Positions 52,757-61,505 of a stretch of DNA of 64,000 nucleotides are shown here, in pieces. Source of the stretch: UBA2970 sp965221075 (GTDB lineage Bacteria; Verrucomicrobiota; Verrucomicrobiia; Limisphaerales; AAA164-E04); the NCBI GenBank assembly GCA_965221075.1, contig OZ244865.1, positions 1,116,001-1,180,000 on the forward strand. The letters are read 5' to 3'. How positions within the stretch are numbered: position 1 is the first letter of the stretch; each line of letters begins with the position of its first letter. A program made the position numbers and the translations under genes. The notes under the pieces were generated by a model. It worked only from the letters and a program-made list of their open reading frames with translations. It did not search any database and was not told where the DNA came from.

Positions 52757-53245
52757 ATGGGAAATATCATTATGCACAATACAGCAAAGATAGTTGTTTT
52801 ATCATTTATATTCGGATTGGCGTGCGTCTGCCTGCATCTGACTACGTTTCTGCCATTTGCATTCTTTCCTGTCGACAAGGCTGAATGGCCGGTTGTTGCT
52901 GTTTCGGCATCGGCAGCGGTCTGCAATCTTTCTCTGGGGATCGCGTATTTGATCATGTCTTCCAAAGTAGATTCCAGTTCGGTGGAAAACATCGATCGCC
53001 ATCTGGAAACGGAAGACATCGACAAGGACAGCAAGATCGTTGCTTTCTCGATCCTGTTCGGCTTGATGGGCATTTGTCTTCATCTGTCTTCGTTTCTGCC
53101 ATTTGCCTTCTATCCGGAGGATAAGGCTGCATGGCTGGTTGTTGCTGTTTCGGTATCGGCGACGGCTTGCAACCTTTCTCTGGGAATTGCATACTGGATG
53201 GCAATTGGGAAATGCAATTCCATTTCAAGGGATCAGCCGGAATAG
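52757..53245 (+). CDS. Small membrane protein with internal duplication
   Basis: 162-residue protein, not recognised. It contains two copies of a 57-residue unit, residues 11-67 and 93-149, each with two hydrophobic segments around the invariant core FLPFAF and a second core VVAVS...CNLSLGIAY. The copies share 38 of 57 residues. They are joined by a 25-residue acidic polar linker (SSKVDSSSVENIDRHLETEDIDKD). Four membrane segments are expected in all. Codon and base usage are markedly less GC-rich than in flanking core genes, suggesting acquisition. The start is uncertain: ATG at 52757 or 52772, neither with a good ribosome site. No partner gene is adjacent. The regular duplication and synonymous-type differences argue that it is a real gene. 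Confidence 0.65.
   Translation: MGNIIMHNTAKIVVLSFIFGLACVCLHLTTFLPFAFFPVDKAEWPVVAVSASAAVCNLSLGIAYLIMSSKVDSSSVENIDRHLETEDIDKDSKIVAFSILFGLMGICLHLSSFLPFAFYPEDKAAWLVVAVSVSATACNLSLGIAYWMAIGKCNSISRDQPE
52787..53203 (+). repeat. Two direct 171-bp units at 246-bp spacing inside the membrane-protein gene
   Basis: Unit 1 is 52787-52957 and unit 2 is 53033-53203, in the same reading frame with a period of 82 codons. Long stretches are near identical at DNA level, for example around GTTTCTGCCATTTGC and GGTTGTTGCTGTTTCGG, so the duplication is fairly recent. Confidence 0.8.
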
Positions 53246-53760
53246 CGGCGCGCCAATCTGTCTGGAGCCGGTTCTGCAGTCTCGATCTCCATAGGATCGT
53301 TCAGATCTGATTTCGGCACTTCTGTTGCAGCGCTAGCCGTTCCTCCCTTCTGGGGGACGGCTGCTCCATGACCGTGCGAGATGCAGATCGCATTCGGGCT
53401 GGTTCAGGTCAGCGGGGCACGAATTGCAGAGCTGGGAGCCGGGCATGGTCCCGTCCAGCGGCTTCCAAACGCCTTCCGGGCCAGCGACGCTCCCGGGGCC
53501 GGTGGATCAAGCGGGCGATCCTGCTGCCTGCGATCGGCGCTGCAAGCGAGGCCTGCTCTCCCAGCGTCCTTCGCACTTCGGCTCGGACCGGGGACGAAGG
53601 GCTGGCCGTTCCCTTTGGATTGCGGCCTTCGGCCCACCTGCACCCCATTGCGCCGGGAGGCATCGCCAAAGCGGAAGCCCGCTCCGGAAGCACAGCGGCC
53701 GGAGCGGGGCCATGTGAAGAAGCCGAGCCTGGTCCGGATTGTTCCGGTCCTATCCCTCGA
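53246..53760. other. Intergenic region before the oxidoreductase gene end
   Basis: 515 bases separating the duplicated membrane-protein gene from the 3' end of the leftward oxidoreductase gene. Short open frames are present but look random. The only structure noticed is the hairpin at 53731-53750. Confidence 0.4.
53731..53750 (-). terminator. Hairpin downstream of the Gfo/Idh/MocA gene
   Basis: GGTCCGGA (53731-53738) and TCCGGTCC (53743-53750) form an 8-bp stem with one mismatch and a 4-base loop, 10 bases beyond the oxidoreductase stop on the minus strand. No U tract. Confidence 0.4.
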
Positions 53761-55104
53761 TCAGGCGACCTCCCAGCCCGGGCGGTAGGAGCGGGTGAGC
53801 CAGGCGGGGTGCCCCGAGCCCTTGGCGAAGCTCGTTTCCCTGGGATTCCAGAGCAGCGCCTGGCGGTTGTAGTAGGCCTGGTTCATGAGATGGCAGGCGA
53901 TGGCGGTGCGGGCTCCGACGCCTTCGTGGGCGATGGGCTTCTTGCGGCTTCTCGTGCAGGAGAGGAAGTCCTGCACATGGTTGGAGCTGCGGTAGAGCCG
54001 CACCTTGGCGTCCTTGAGGAACATCTCCTCGGCCTTGTCCAGCTCCTGGTCGAGCTTGGGACGGGGATCCAGGCCGGAGGGATTTCCCGCCACCATGGCT
54101 CCCTTGAGATGGAGGGCGAAGGTCCCGCGGGCGACCTCCACCTCTCCCTCGGTTCCGAAGAAGTGGGCCCCGATCCCCTGTCCGTGCACGGTGCCGATTC
54201 CCCCCTCGTAGACCAGCTGCGCTCCCTTCGTCGATCCGGTCTCGGAGGGAGGAACCGCGGCGACTGGACCGCTGTTGTCCTTGTCGAGCCCCCAGTGGAC
54301 GATGTCGATGTGATGGGCTCCCCAGTCGCACACCATTCCGCCGCCGTACTCCTTGTACTTGCGCCAGTTGGGGAAGTGGTTGTGCACTCCCCGGGGGCTG
54401 AGGACCGAGTTGTATGAGCGCAGGGGGCCCGGCCCGATCCAGAGGTCCCAGTCCAGTCCCGGCTCCATATCCTCCCCGGGCAGATCGCAGGGCACGCCCG
54501 GAGGGCCGAAGTTGACCGCGGCCCGGACCACCTTTCCTATGACGCCGTTGCGGACCAGCTCGCAGGCCACCCGGAAGACGCGGGAGGAGCGCTGCTGGGA
54601 TCCGGTCTGCAGGACGCGCTGGTTGCGCTCGACCGCCTTCATCACCGCAATCGACTCGTGGATGTTGTGGGTGAGCGGCTTCTCGCAGTAGACGTCCTTG
54701 CCCGAGTCAAGGGCCAAAACGCACTGGTAGGCGTGCCAGTGGTCGGGAGTGGCGATGCATACCGCGTCAAGGTCCTCGCGAGCGGTCAGCTCCCGGAAGT
54801 CGTTGTAGGCCTTGCAGTCGCCGTTCCCGTACTTCCGGTCCACCTGCTCCTTGGCGGCCTGGCGGCGGGTGCGGTCCACCTCGGCTACGGCCAGGGCCCG
54901 CACCGAGCCGTCCCCCATGAATCCGTCGAGCAGGCCGCGGTTCTGCTTGCCCATCCCGATGAAGCCCATCTGGACGCGGCTGTTGGCCTTCGCCTGGAGC
55001 AGTCCCGAGGGGAGGATCAGGGGAGCGCCGACCGCCAGGCCCGTGGTCTTGATGAATGCGCGGCGGGAGGTGGAGGAAGGAGGCGGATCGGGCATGGGGG
55101 GCAT
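53761..55104 (-). CDS. Tat-exported Gfo/Idh/MocA-family oxidoreductase
   Basis: 447-residue NAD(P)-dependent sugar or cyclitol dehydrogenase-like protein. It starts with a twin-arginine signal (STSRRAFIKTTGLAVGAPLILPS), then the Rossmann fold VQMGFIGMGKQNRGLLDGF, the conserved DAVCIATPDHWHAYQCVLAL and the catalytic-region lysine in DVYCEKPLTHNI. The C-terminal half has YGGGMVCDWGAHHIDIVHWGL, the signature of the large Tat-exported subgroup found in PVC bacteria and Bacteroidota. Export with a tightly bound cofactor is typical of glucose-fructose oxidoreductase-like members. The ATG at 55104 has GGAG 8 bases upstream; a second ATG lies three codons later. It stands in front of the propeller-heme gene on the same strand, 79 bases apart. 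Confidence 0.92.
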   Translation of the reverse strand: MPPMPDPPPSSTSRRAFIKTTGLAVGAPLILPSGLLQAKANSRVQMGFIGMGKQNRGLLDGFMGDGSVRALAVAEVDRTRRQAAKEQVDRKYGNGDCKAYNDFRELTAREDLDAVCIATPDHWHAYQCVLALDSGKDVYCEKPLTHNIHESIAVMKAVERNQRVLQTGSQQRSSRVFRVACELVRNGVIGKVVRAAVNFGPPGVPCDLPGEDMEPGLDWDLWIGPGPLRSYNSVLSPRGVHNHFPNWRKYKEYGGGMVCDWGAHHIDIVHWGLDKDNSGPVAAVPPSETGSTKGAQLVYEGGIGTVHGQGIGAHFFGTEGEVEVARGTFALHLKGAMVAGNPSGLDPRPKLDQELDKAEEMFLKDAKVRLYRSSNHVQDFLSCTRSRKKPIAHEGVGARTAIACHLMNQAYYNRQALLWNPRETSFAKGSGHPAWLTRSYRPGWEVA

Positions 55105-55183
55105 GGGCTCCAGGGTATCGGGCCCTCGGCCGGGATGCCAAGCAGCAACATAAGCCTCGGCCCTCCTCCGGGGCGGGGCCGCC

Positions 55184-58100
55184 TCAGGGAAGGGGGACCT
55201 GGGCGTCGGTGCGCAGGTAGGCGATCAGGTCGAGCACCTGCTCGTCGCTCAGCTGCTCGAGGAGCCTTTCAGGCATGAGCGAGACCCTGGCGACCTCCTG
55301 GGAGAGGATCTCGGAGCGGTCCAGGACGATGTCCTGTCCGATGGTGCGCAGGGTGATCTGGCGATCGCTCTGGTTGACGATGTTGCCGGCCAGCGAACGC
55401 CCGTCCTGGGTGGCGACCATGACCATCCGGTAGTCGTCCTGGATGTCGGCGCTGGGATCGACGATGTTGCCCAGCAGGTAGTCGAGGTTCTGGCGGTCCG
55501 CCCCGGTGATGTCCGGACCCACCTCGCGGCCCGACTGGTACATCACGTGGCAGACTCCGCAGGCGGCCTCGAAGAGGGCCCGGCCCCGGGAGGGATCGGC
55601 CGCCTCGAGCGCTTCCTCGGTGAGCAGGTTCCTGAAGCGGGCCATGGCAGCCCGCTTCTCGGCCGAGAGCTGCTCCACCGAGCCCCACACCTCGACAAAG
55701 CCGTTGCCGACCACGCGGCGCAGCTGGCGGGCGATCCAGGCGGGGATGTCCTGGCGGGGGATGTCGCCCCGGGCGATGGCCGAGGTGAGCTCCCGGCCCG
55801 AGCCGGGCCGGGTGGAGAGCGTCTGCAGGGCGGCCAGCCTCTCGTCGGGATCGAACTGTCCGTAGCGCTCCAGCAGCAAGGAGGCCAGGGAGCCGCTGTC
55901 GAAGGCTCCCATGGCCCGGATCGCCTCGAGACGAAGATCGGGGGAGTCGAGCATTCCGGGGAGCAGCCGGGGCAGTTCCCGCCACTTCCGGATGGCGAGC
56001 CCGCGCAGGGCCTGCAGCCTGGCCTCGGCTCCCTCCTCGGGATTCTCCAGCGTCCGCATCATGGCCCGGGAGGCGGCCACGTCCCCGAAGTGCTGGGCGA
56101 TGTCGGTGGCCAGCCGCGCCACAGGCTCGCTGGGGCTGTTCCTGAGCCGGGCGTAGAGAGCCTCCCAGGCCTGGGGAGGGCGGGCGTCGGGGACGGCCTC
56201 GATCCCCTTCAGGAAGCCCTCCAGAAAGGCGGGCTCCAGGGGGGCGTCCAGGCCGGCCAGCCCTTCGGCCAGTGCCTCCCAGTCCCCCTCGTCGGCCAGG
56301 CGGCGGGCGATGCATTGCTGCACCCAGGGCAGGCGGCAGAGGGCCGCCAGCCTCCAGATGCGATTGGGATGCGCGGCGACCAGGGGCTCGGTGGCGAACC
56401 AGATCATCTTCGGCAGGTTGTGATCGCCGCTGTCCCCGGCGTGTCCCACCAGGGCCTCCAGCACCGGCCAGCGGTGCCCGTGGGGCATCCGCTGCAGGGC
56501 GCTGGCCAGGTAGAGGCGCACCACGGGCGAGGGATCGTCGGCGGCCATGCGGGCGAAGGCGGCCCGCGCCCTGGACGAGGGGGCCATGTCCTCGCAGAGC
56601 AGCTGGACGGACCAGGCCCTGAGGTGGGCGTCGGGATCCTCCAGCAGGCCGAGGAGATCCTCCTCGGGGAGCCCTCCGGTCAGGTGCAGGCCCCAGAGGG
56701 CGCGCAGGCGGTGATCTCCGTCGCTTCCGTTCTCGAGCAGGTCCCTGAGCTGCCGGCGGGAGCCCTCCTCCAGGGAGCCCTGATGGGCGCGGTGCTGCAG
56801 CTGGAGGCGCGCCTGGCGGGCGTGCCATGCGCTCGGGCGGGTCTGCATCCCGACCAGCCGGCTGTCGGAAAGCCGGGAGAGGTCGGCGTAGCGCCCCGGC
56901 CAGTCCTCGGCGAGGGAGCGCTCGGGGACGATGCGGAAGATGCGGCCGGTCTCCTTGTTGAGGACGTCCTTGCCGCAGATGTCGGCGTCGTGCCAGTCGA
57001 GCACATAGATCCCGCCCTCGGGTCCGATCTCCATGCTGAAGCCGATCCACTGGGCGTTGTTGGCCAGGAGGAAGTCCTCGTAGTGGGTCCCCCGGAATCC
57101 CGATCCGTTCGGCTCCAGGGAGTCGACCAGGACGGCGTGCTCGTGGATGTTGGCCATGAAGATGCGGTCCCGGTAGCGGGGCGGAAAGGCGTCGGAGAGG
57201 TAGATCCGGGCTCCCCCGTGGGCCGACCGGTGCCGGTGGTCGGCGATGGTGCCGATGTCGGAGTAGACATGGGGATTGAAGTGGCGCCCTCCCTGGCGGT
57301 GGTAGATGCCCCCGGGGATCACGTGCCACAGGTGGGGGATGACGCATGCGGTGATGAACAGCTGCCCCTTGGCGTCGTAGTCGATCCCCCAGGGGTTGCT
57401 GAATCCATGGGCCACCACCTCGAAGCGGTCCTTGTAGGGGTGGTAGCGCCACACCCCGCCGTTGATCTCGGTTCCCGGCCCTTCCAGGGCCTCCAGGCCG
57501 GGAAAGGGATCGCCCGCCTCGGGCAGCCGGGCGCCCGCCCTGGGACGGCCCACGGTGGAGGGGGTGGCGAAGCCCTGGCAGCCGTAGAGCCAGCCGTCGG
57601 GCCCCCAGTGGAGGCTGTTGAGGGTCTCGTGGCGGTCCCTGATGCCCCATCCGGTCAGCCGGATCTCGATGTCCTCCTCGTCGGCCCGGTCGTCCCCGTC
57701 GCGATCGGGGAGGAAGAGCAGGTTGGGCGGGGCTCCCAGCCACAGGCCTCCCAGCCCCACCGCGATGGCCGCGGGAAATGGGATGCCCTCGCAGAACACC
57801 TTCCGGACGTCGGCCTTCCCGTCCCCGTCGGTGTCCTCCAGAATCAGCACCCGGCTGTCGCCGGAGTTGGCGAAGCCCCGGCCCCGGCTCTCGTAGTCCC
57901 GGTTCTCGGCGACCCACATCCGTCCCCGGTGGTCCCAGCAGAAGGCCATGGGCTGGGTGATCTGGGGCTCGGCGGCGTAGACGCCGGCCCGGAAGCCCTC
58001 CGGCAGAGTCATGATTCCGGCCGACTGCTCCGGATCGAGGAACTCGGCCTGGAGGCCGTCCCGCTGGGCGATTCCCCACAGGGCCCATGTGCCCCCCAGG

Positions 58101-58915
58101 CCGCTGAAGCGGCTCCATTCCTCGGTGATCGAGGCGTTGGTCCATGCGCCTCGCTGGATCCGGATCCGGTGGCGGACCAGGGTGGCGTCCCCCCGGTCCA
58201 GGCTCCATGCGCCCCCCAGGGCGCGCACCGGCCCCAGCCGCCGGCCGGCCGCCTGCCACCGCTGGGGGAAGCCGGGATTGCCAGGGTGGTCGAACAGGGC
58301 CAGGTGCAGGGGCTCCTCCCCGGGAGCCGACCTGGCCAGGCTGGCCCACATGGCGGGCTGGCCGTCTGCTCTGCCGTTCCTCTGCCGGGCGGCGTTGGCG
58401 ATCTCAAGGGGGGCCCCGGAGAGGTCCCGCACCATCAGGCCGCCCCGGTCGTCGTCCCCGATGCGGACGTCCTGCCGGGCCTGGCCGCTCCATTCCACAT
58501 CCAGGGCCAGCCCGCCCTCGAGGGACTCCAGCTGAAAGGAGAGGGTCTGGAGCATCAGGACCTCTCCGTCGGCGCCGAGCAGCCGGTAGGCGGTCTCCCA
58601 CGATACCCGGGGACCCGCCGCCGCCACCACCTCGGACGACTGGCGCTCCCAGTGGTCCCCGCCCCGTCCGGCCAGGAAGTCGCGCCCCGACAGCCGGGTG
58701 TGGGCGTGGAGGATCTCGAAGTCCCCGGCCCGGATCCAGGGAAGCCCTCCGGCGGGAGCGTGCTGCACCAGAACCGGATCCGGCGAGGCCTCGCCGAGGA
58801 CCAGAAGGCTCTCCCCCCCGGGCCCTTCCTCTATCCTCAGCTTCCCTGGAGCGGCCCGGAGGGGGATGCAGATCCAGAGCGCGAGCAGGACGGGGAGGGC
58901 GGCGGTGGGTCTCAT
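55184..58915 (-). CDS. DUF6807 - propeller - HEAT - cytochrome c protein (PVC-type CxxCH)
   Basis: 1243-residue exported protein with four parts. A signal peptide (MRPTAALPVLLALWICIPLRA) leads to a domain of about 250 residues resembling DUF6807/PmoA-like proteins (ALFDHPGNPGFPQRW). Then comes the PVC-type propeller (about 295-650): PEGFRAGVYAAEPQITQPMAFCWDHRGRMWVAENRDY, VLILEDTDGDGKADVRKVFCEGI, EINGGVWRYHPYKDRFEVVAHGFSNPWGIDYDAKGQLFITACVIPHLWH. Residues about 660-1070 are helical HEAT-like repeats. The C-terminal cytochrome has C1119-G-V-C1122-H1123 in ALFEAACGVCHVMYQSGREVGPDITG and ends in LSDEQVLDLIAYLRT. Such proteins are thought to be sugar or alcohol dehydrogenases or scaffolds, untested. 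It overlaps the upstream glycosyltransferase gene by 4 bases. Confidence 0.9.
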   Translation of the reverse strand: MRPTAALPVLLALWICIPLRAAPGKLRIEEGPGGESLLVLGEASPDPVLVQHAPAGGLPWIRAGDFEILHAHTRLSGRDFLAGRGGDHWERQSSEVVAAAGPRVSWETAYRLLGADGEVLMLQTLSFQLESLEGGLALDVEWSGQARQDVRIGDDDRGGLMVRDLSGAPLEIANAARQRNGRADGQPAMWASLARSAPGEEPLHLALFDHPGNPGFPQRWQAAGRRLGPVRALGGAWSLDRGDATLVRHRIRIQRGAWTNASITEEWSRFSGLGGTWALWGIAQRDGLQAEFLDPEQSAGIMTLPEGFRAGVYAAEPQITQPMAFCWDHRGRMWVAENRDYESRGRGFANSGDSRVLILEDTDGDGKADVRKVFCEGIPFPAAIAVGLGGLWLGAPPNLLFLPDRDGDDRADEEDIEIRLTGWGIRDRHETLNSLHWGPDGWLYGCQGFATPSTVGRPRAGARLPEAGDPFPGLEALEGPGTEINGGVWRYHPYKDRFEVVAHGFSNPWGIDYDAKGQLFITACVIPHLWHVIPGGIYHRQGGRHFNPHVYSDIGTIADHRHRSAHGGARIYLSDAFPPRYRDRIFMANIHEHAVLVDSLEPNGSGFRGTHYEDFLLANNAQWIGFSMEIGPEGGIYVLDWHDADICGKDVLNKETGRIFRIVPERSLAEDWPGRYADLSRLSDSRLVGMQTRPSAWHARQARLQLQHRAHQGSLEEGSRRQLRDLLENGSDGDHRLRALWGLHLTGGLPEEDLLGLLEDPDAHLRAWSVQLLCEDMAPSSRARAAFARMAADDPSPVVRLYLASALQRMPHGHRWPVLEALVGHAGDSGDHNLPKMIWFATEPLVAAHPNRIWRLAALCRLPWVQQCIARRLADEGDWEALAEGLAGLDAPLEPAFLEGFLKGIEAVPDARPPQAWEALYARLRNSPSEPVARLATDIAQHFGDVAASRAMMRTLENPEEGAEARLQALRGLAIRKWRELPRLLPGMLDSPDLRLEAIRAMGAFDSGSLASLLLERYGQFDPDERLAALQTLSTRPGSGRELTSAIARGDIPRQDIPAWIARQLRRVVGNGFVEVWGSVEQLSAEKRAAMARFRNLLTEEALEAADPSRGRALFEAACGVCHVMYQSGREVGPDITGADRQNLDYLLGNIVDPSADIQDDYRMVMVATQDGRSLAGNIVNQSDRQITLRTIGQDIVLDRSEILSQEVARVSLMPERLLEQLSDEQVLDLIAYLRTDAQVPLP

Positions 58916-60216
58916 GCGGGCGGTTCGGACTGGGAGGCGAGGGACAGGGAGGCCATCATCGCCTGGAGATGCCGCCGCAGCGGGGCGTATCCGTAGAACT
59001 TGGTGGCCAGGCGGTAGTTCTCGTCCACCATCCGGCTGCGGTGTTCGGGCCGGTCGAGGATCCGGCGGATCTGGCCGATCACCGAGGAGGTGACCAGCCC
59101 GTCGGTGAGGATCAGGCGGAAGCCCTTGGGCTCGATGTCGCGGATGAAGATGCTGTACCGGTTGATCACCACCGGCACCCGGAAGTAGAAGGACTCCAGC
59201 AGGGCGTTGCCGAAGCCCTCGTAGGTGCTCAGGTAGGTGACCAGGCTGGCGTGGGCGTAGGCGTCCCACAGGGTGTAGGTCTTGCGCCCCTCGTGGTCGA
59301 TCTGGCGCACGTCGGTGATCCGGTCGGCGATGATGCGCAGATCCACCTTCTCCTCCCGGGCCAGCTCCTCCAGCAGGTGCTGGTACTCCATCCCCTCGTC
59401 GCCCGCCTCGTGGGTGATCACCAGCTTGCAGCGGGGATCCCCCAGGCGCCCCACCAGCCGGATCGCGTTCTCGATGCCCTTGCGGGGGACGATCCGGGTG
59501 GGCTGGAGGATCACGATGTCGTCCTCCTCCAGGCCCACGTCCCGCTTGAAACCGCGGCAGTACGGATCGGGCGGCGAGGGCTCGCGCTCGAACTCGAACA
59601 CGTTGGGCACCAGGGTGGAGGAGACCCCCTTGCGCAGCGAGAGCTGCTCCTGGGCCTGCTGGTTGATCACCGCGTGGCAGATGTTGTGCCCCCGGTGGGG
59701 GAAGGCCATGTCCAGGTAGTCGATCACCGCGTTGACCGCGAAGCGGTCCCGCTCCCAGTAGAAGTCGTGGTGGTGGGCGATGGCCGGCATCTGGGTCTCG
59801 GCCAGGAACTCGGCCAGCGCCACCCCCAGGGGGAGGTGCATGGGGATGGTGAGCACGTTCTGGGGGATGAGCAGGTCCAGGCCGAAGCGCTCGACGAAGC
59901 GGTAGAGGGTCGACTTGAGGTAGCAGGCCAGCGCGTGGATGCGCTGGGTGTCCAGGCGGCTGCGCGAGGTGACCCCCCAGATCCGGTCGTTGATCCAGCG
60001 GTTCTCGGGATGGGCGAAGTGCGCCTCGGGGACGCACATGCTGATGGAGGGATCCCGGTCCAGCAGGCCCGCGTACCAGAAGGAGGTGTGGCGGTCCTCC
60101 CAGAGCACCTGCGCCCACTTGGAGCTCTCCAGCGAGACTCCGTCGTGGCCGCTGAACCGGGTCGAGACGAATCCGGCGCGCAGGTGGGAGACGGGCGTGG
60201 GGACGTGCGAGGCCAT
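58912..60216 (-). CDS. GT4 glycosyltransferase, probable mannosylglucosylglycerate synthase type
   Basis: 434-residue GT-B fold enzyme of family GT4. It begins AGFVSTRFSGHDGVSLESSKWAQVLW and has ISMCVPEAHFAHPENRWINDRIWG, LLIPQNVLTIPMHLPLGVALAEFL, AIAHHHDFYWERDRFAVNAV, ILQPTRIVPRKGIENAIRLV and the EX7E motif in YEGFGNALLESFYFRVPVVINRYSIFIRDIEPKGF. These strings match my recollection of MggS-like enzymes that mannosylate glucosylglycerate from GDP-mannose. The glucosyl-3-phosphoglycerate synthase gene 1.3 kb away supports that reading. It is cytoplasmic. Its start is 102 bases from the divergent M20-like gene. It overlaps the heme-protein gene by 4 bases, which is odd because that protein is exported. 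Specificity is inferred. Confidence 0.82.
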   Translation of the reverse strand: MASHVPTPVSHLRAGFVSTRFSGHDGVSLESSKWAQVLWEDRHTSFWYAGLLDRDPSISMCVPEAHFAHPENRWINDRIWGVTSRSRLDTQRIHALACYLKSTLYRFVERFGLDLLIPQNVLTIPMHLPLGVALAEFLAETQMPAIAHHHDFYWERDRFAVNAVIDYLDMAFPHRGHNICHAVINQQAQEQLSLRKGVSSTLVPNVFEFEREPSPPDPYCRGFKRDVGLEEDDIVILQPTRIVPRKGIENAIRLVGRLGDPRCKLVITHEAGDEGMEYQHLLEELAREEKVDLRIIADRITDVRQIDHEGRKTYTLWDAYAHASLVTYLSTYEGFGNALLESFYFRVPVVINRYSIFIRDIEPKGFRLILTDGLVTSSVIGQIRRILDRPEHRSRMVDENYRLATKFYGYAPLRRHLQAMMASLSLASQSEPPA

Positions 60217-60317
60217 GGGCTCTCGGGCGGACCCTAGACCACCCGGGGCCGGGTGTCATCCCCATTGCTCAAGGTTGAACGGGCCGGCCCCCCGCGCTAG
60301 ATTCGCCCTCCCTCCGG

Positions 60318-61505
60318 ATGGATTCCGCAGCGCAAGAGACTCCCATGGCCGACGCGCTCGGTCCGCTGCTCTCCCGACTCCCCGCCTTCCGGGACGCCGC
60401 CGAGGACCTCAAGGACATGCTGCTGGCCAACCTGGTGATGGCGGGGGAGATCGCGGCCCAGACCGGGAGCGAGGAGCGGCGCAGCCGCTTCGTGGCCGAC
60501 CGCTTCCGGGAGTGCGGCCTCGACGTGCTGCCCCCGGACGAGGCGGGCAACGTGATGGCGGTGATGGCGGGACGCAGGCGGAGCCCCAGCATCCTCGGCT
60601 GCGCCCACCTGGACACCCACTCGGGCCAGGAGAAGGACCACACCGTCCAGGTGGGGCAGGAGGCCGTCGAAGGGGCCGGGATCGCGGACAACAGCCTGGG
60701 GGTGGCGGTGCTCTGCACCCTGCCCACGCTGCTGGAGAAGCTGGAGATCGGGCTGGACTCGGACCTGATCCTGCTGGGAGCCGTGCAGGGCCTGGGGCGG
60801 GGGGACCTGCGGGGCATGGAGTGCTTCCTGGACAGCCACAAGGGGGACATCCGGGCCGGCATCTGCGTGGAGGGGGTCGAGCTGGGGCGGCTCAGCTACC
60901 AGTCGATCGGCATGCTGCGGGGGGAGATCCACTGCCGGGAGGATCCGGAGCGGGCCCCGGAGCGGCCGGTGGTCGGGATCCTCTCCGAGGTGGTCCGCCA
61001 GATCGAGGAGATCCCGGTGCCGGGACATCCCCGCACCAGCATCAACCTGGGCGCCATCCAGGCCGGCGCCTCCTTCCACCGGCCGGTGCGCGAGGGCTTC
61101 CTGCGGCTGGAGATGCGCAGCGCCAAGCCGGGCATGATCCCCCAGCTGCAGGAGCGCCTGGAGGAGATCGTGGCCAAGTCGGCCCTGGAGAGCGGGGTGG
61201 ACCTGGATCTGGAGATCATCGCCAGGCGCAGCAACGGGGGGATCGCCTTCGAGCATCCCCTCACCGTGGCCACCCGGCGGGTGATGGAGGCGCTGGGGAT
61301 CGTTCCCCAGGTCAGGCCCAGCGTGGGAGAGCTCTCCTCCCTGATCGCCCGGGGAATCCCGGGAGTCACCCTGGGGATCACCCGCAGGGCCCGCAGCGGG
61401 GGGGACCGGGAGGCGGCGAGGATCGGGCCCATGTCCCTGGGAATGGCCCAGCTGGTGGCCCTCCTGGCGGCGATCGACAGCGGAGCGTGCGATGAAGCCG
61501 AATAG
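60318..61505 (+). CDS. M20-fold peptidase-like protein lacking catalytic residues
   Basis: 395-residue protein with the M20 (PepT/carboxypeptidase G2) two-domain layout. The first metal motif is intact as H97-L-D99 in LGCAHLDTHS, and the bridging aspartate is present as D124 in GIADNSLG. The adjacent glutamates that serve as catalytic base and metal ligand in M20 enzymes are missing: the segment reads AVQGLGRGDLRGM (155-167). The usual C-terminal histidine is also absent around 350-370 (GITRRARSGGDREAARI). A dimerisation-type domain spans about 195-305. It overlaps the gpgS-like gene by 14 bases, so it belongs to that operon. It may be a pseudo-enzyme with a binding role. The start could be ATG 60345 instead of 60318. 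Confidence 0.8.
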   Translation: MDSAAQETPMADALGPLLSRLPAFRDAAEDLKDMLLANLVMAGEIAAQTGSEERRSRFVADRFRECGLDVLPPDEAGNVMAVMAGRRRSPSILGCAHLDTHSGQEKDHTVQVGQEAVEGAGIADNSLGVAVLCTLPTLLEKLEIGLDSDLILLGAVQGLGRGDLRGMECFLDSHKGDIRAGICVEGVELGRLSYQSIGMLRGEIHCREDPERAPERPVVGILSEVVRQIEEIPVPGHPRTSINLGAIQAGASFHRPVREGFLRLEMRSAKPGMIPQLQERLEEIVAKSALESGVDLDLEIIARRSNGGIAFEHPLTVATRRVMEALGIVPQVRPSVGELSSLIARGIPGVTLGITRRARSGGDREAARIGPMSLGMAQLVALLAAIDSGACDEAE

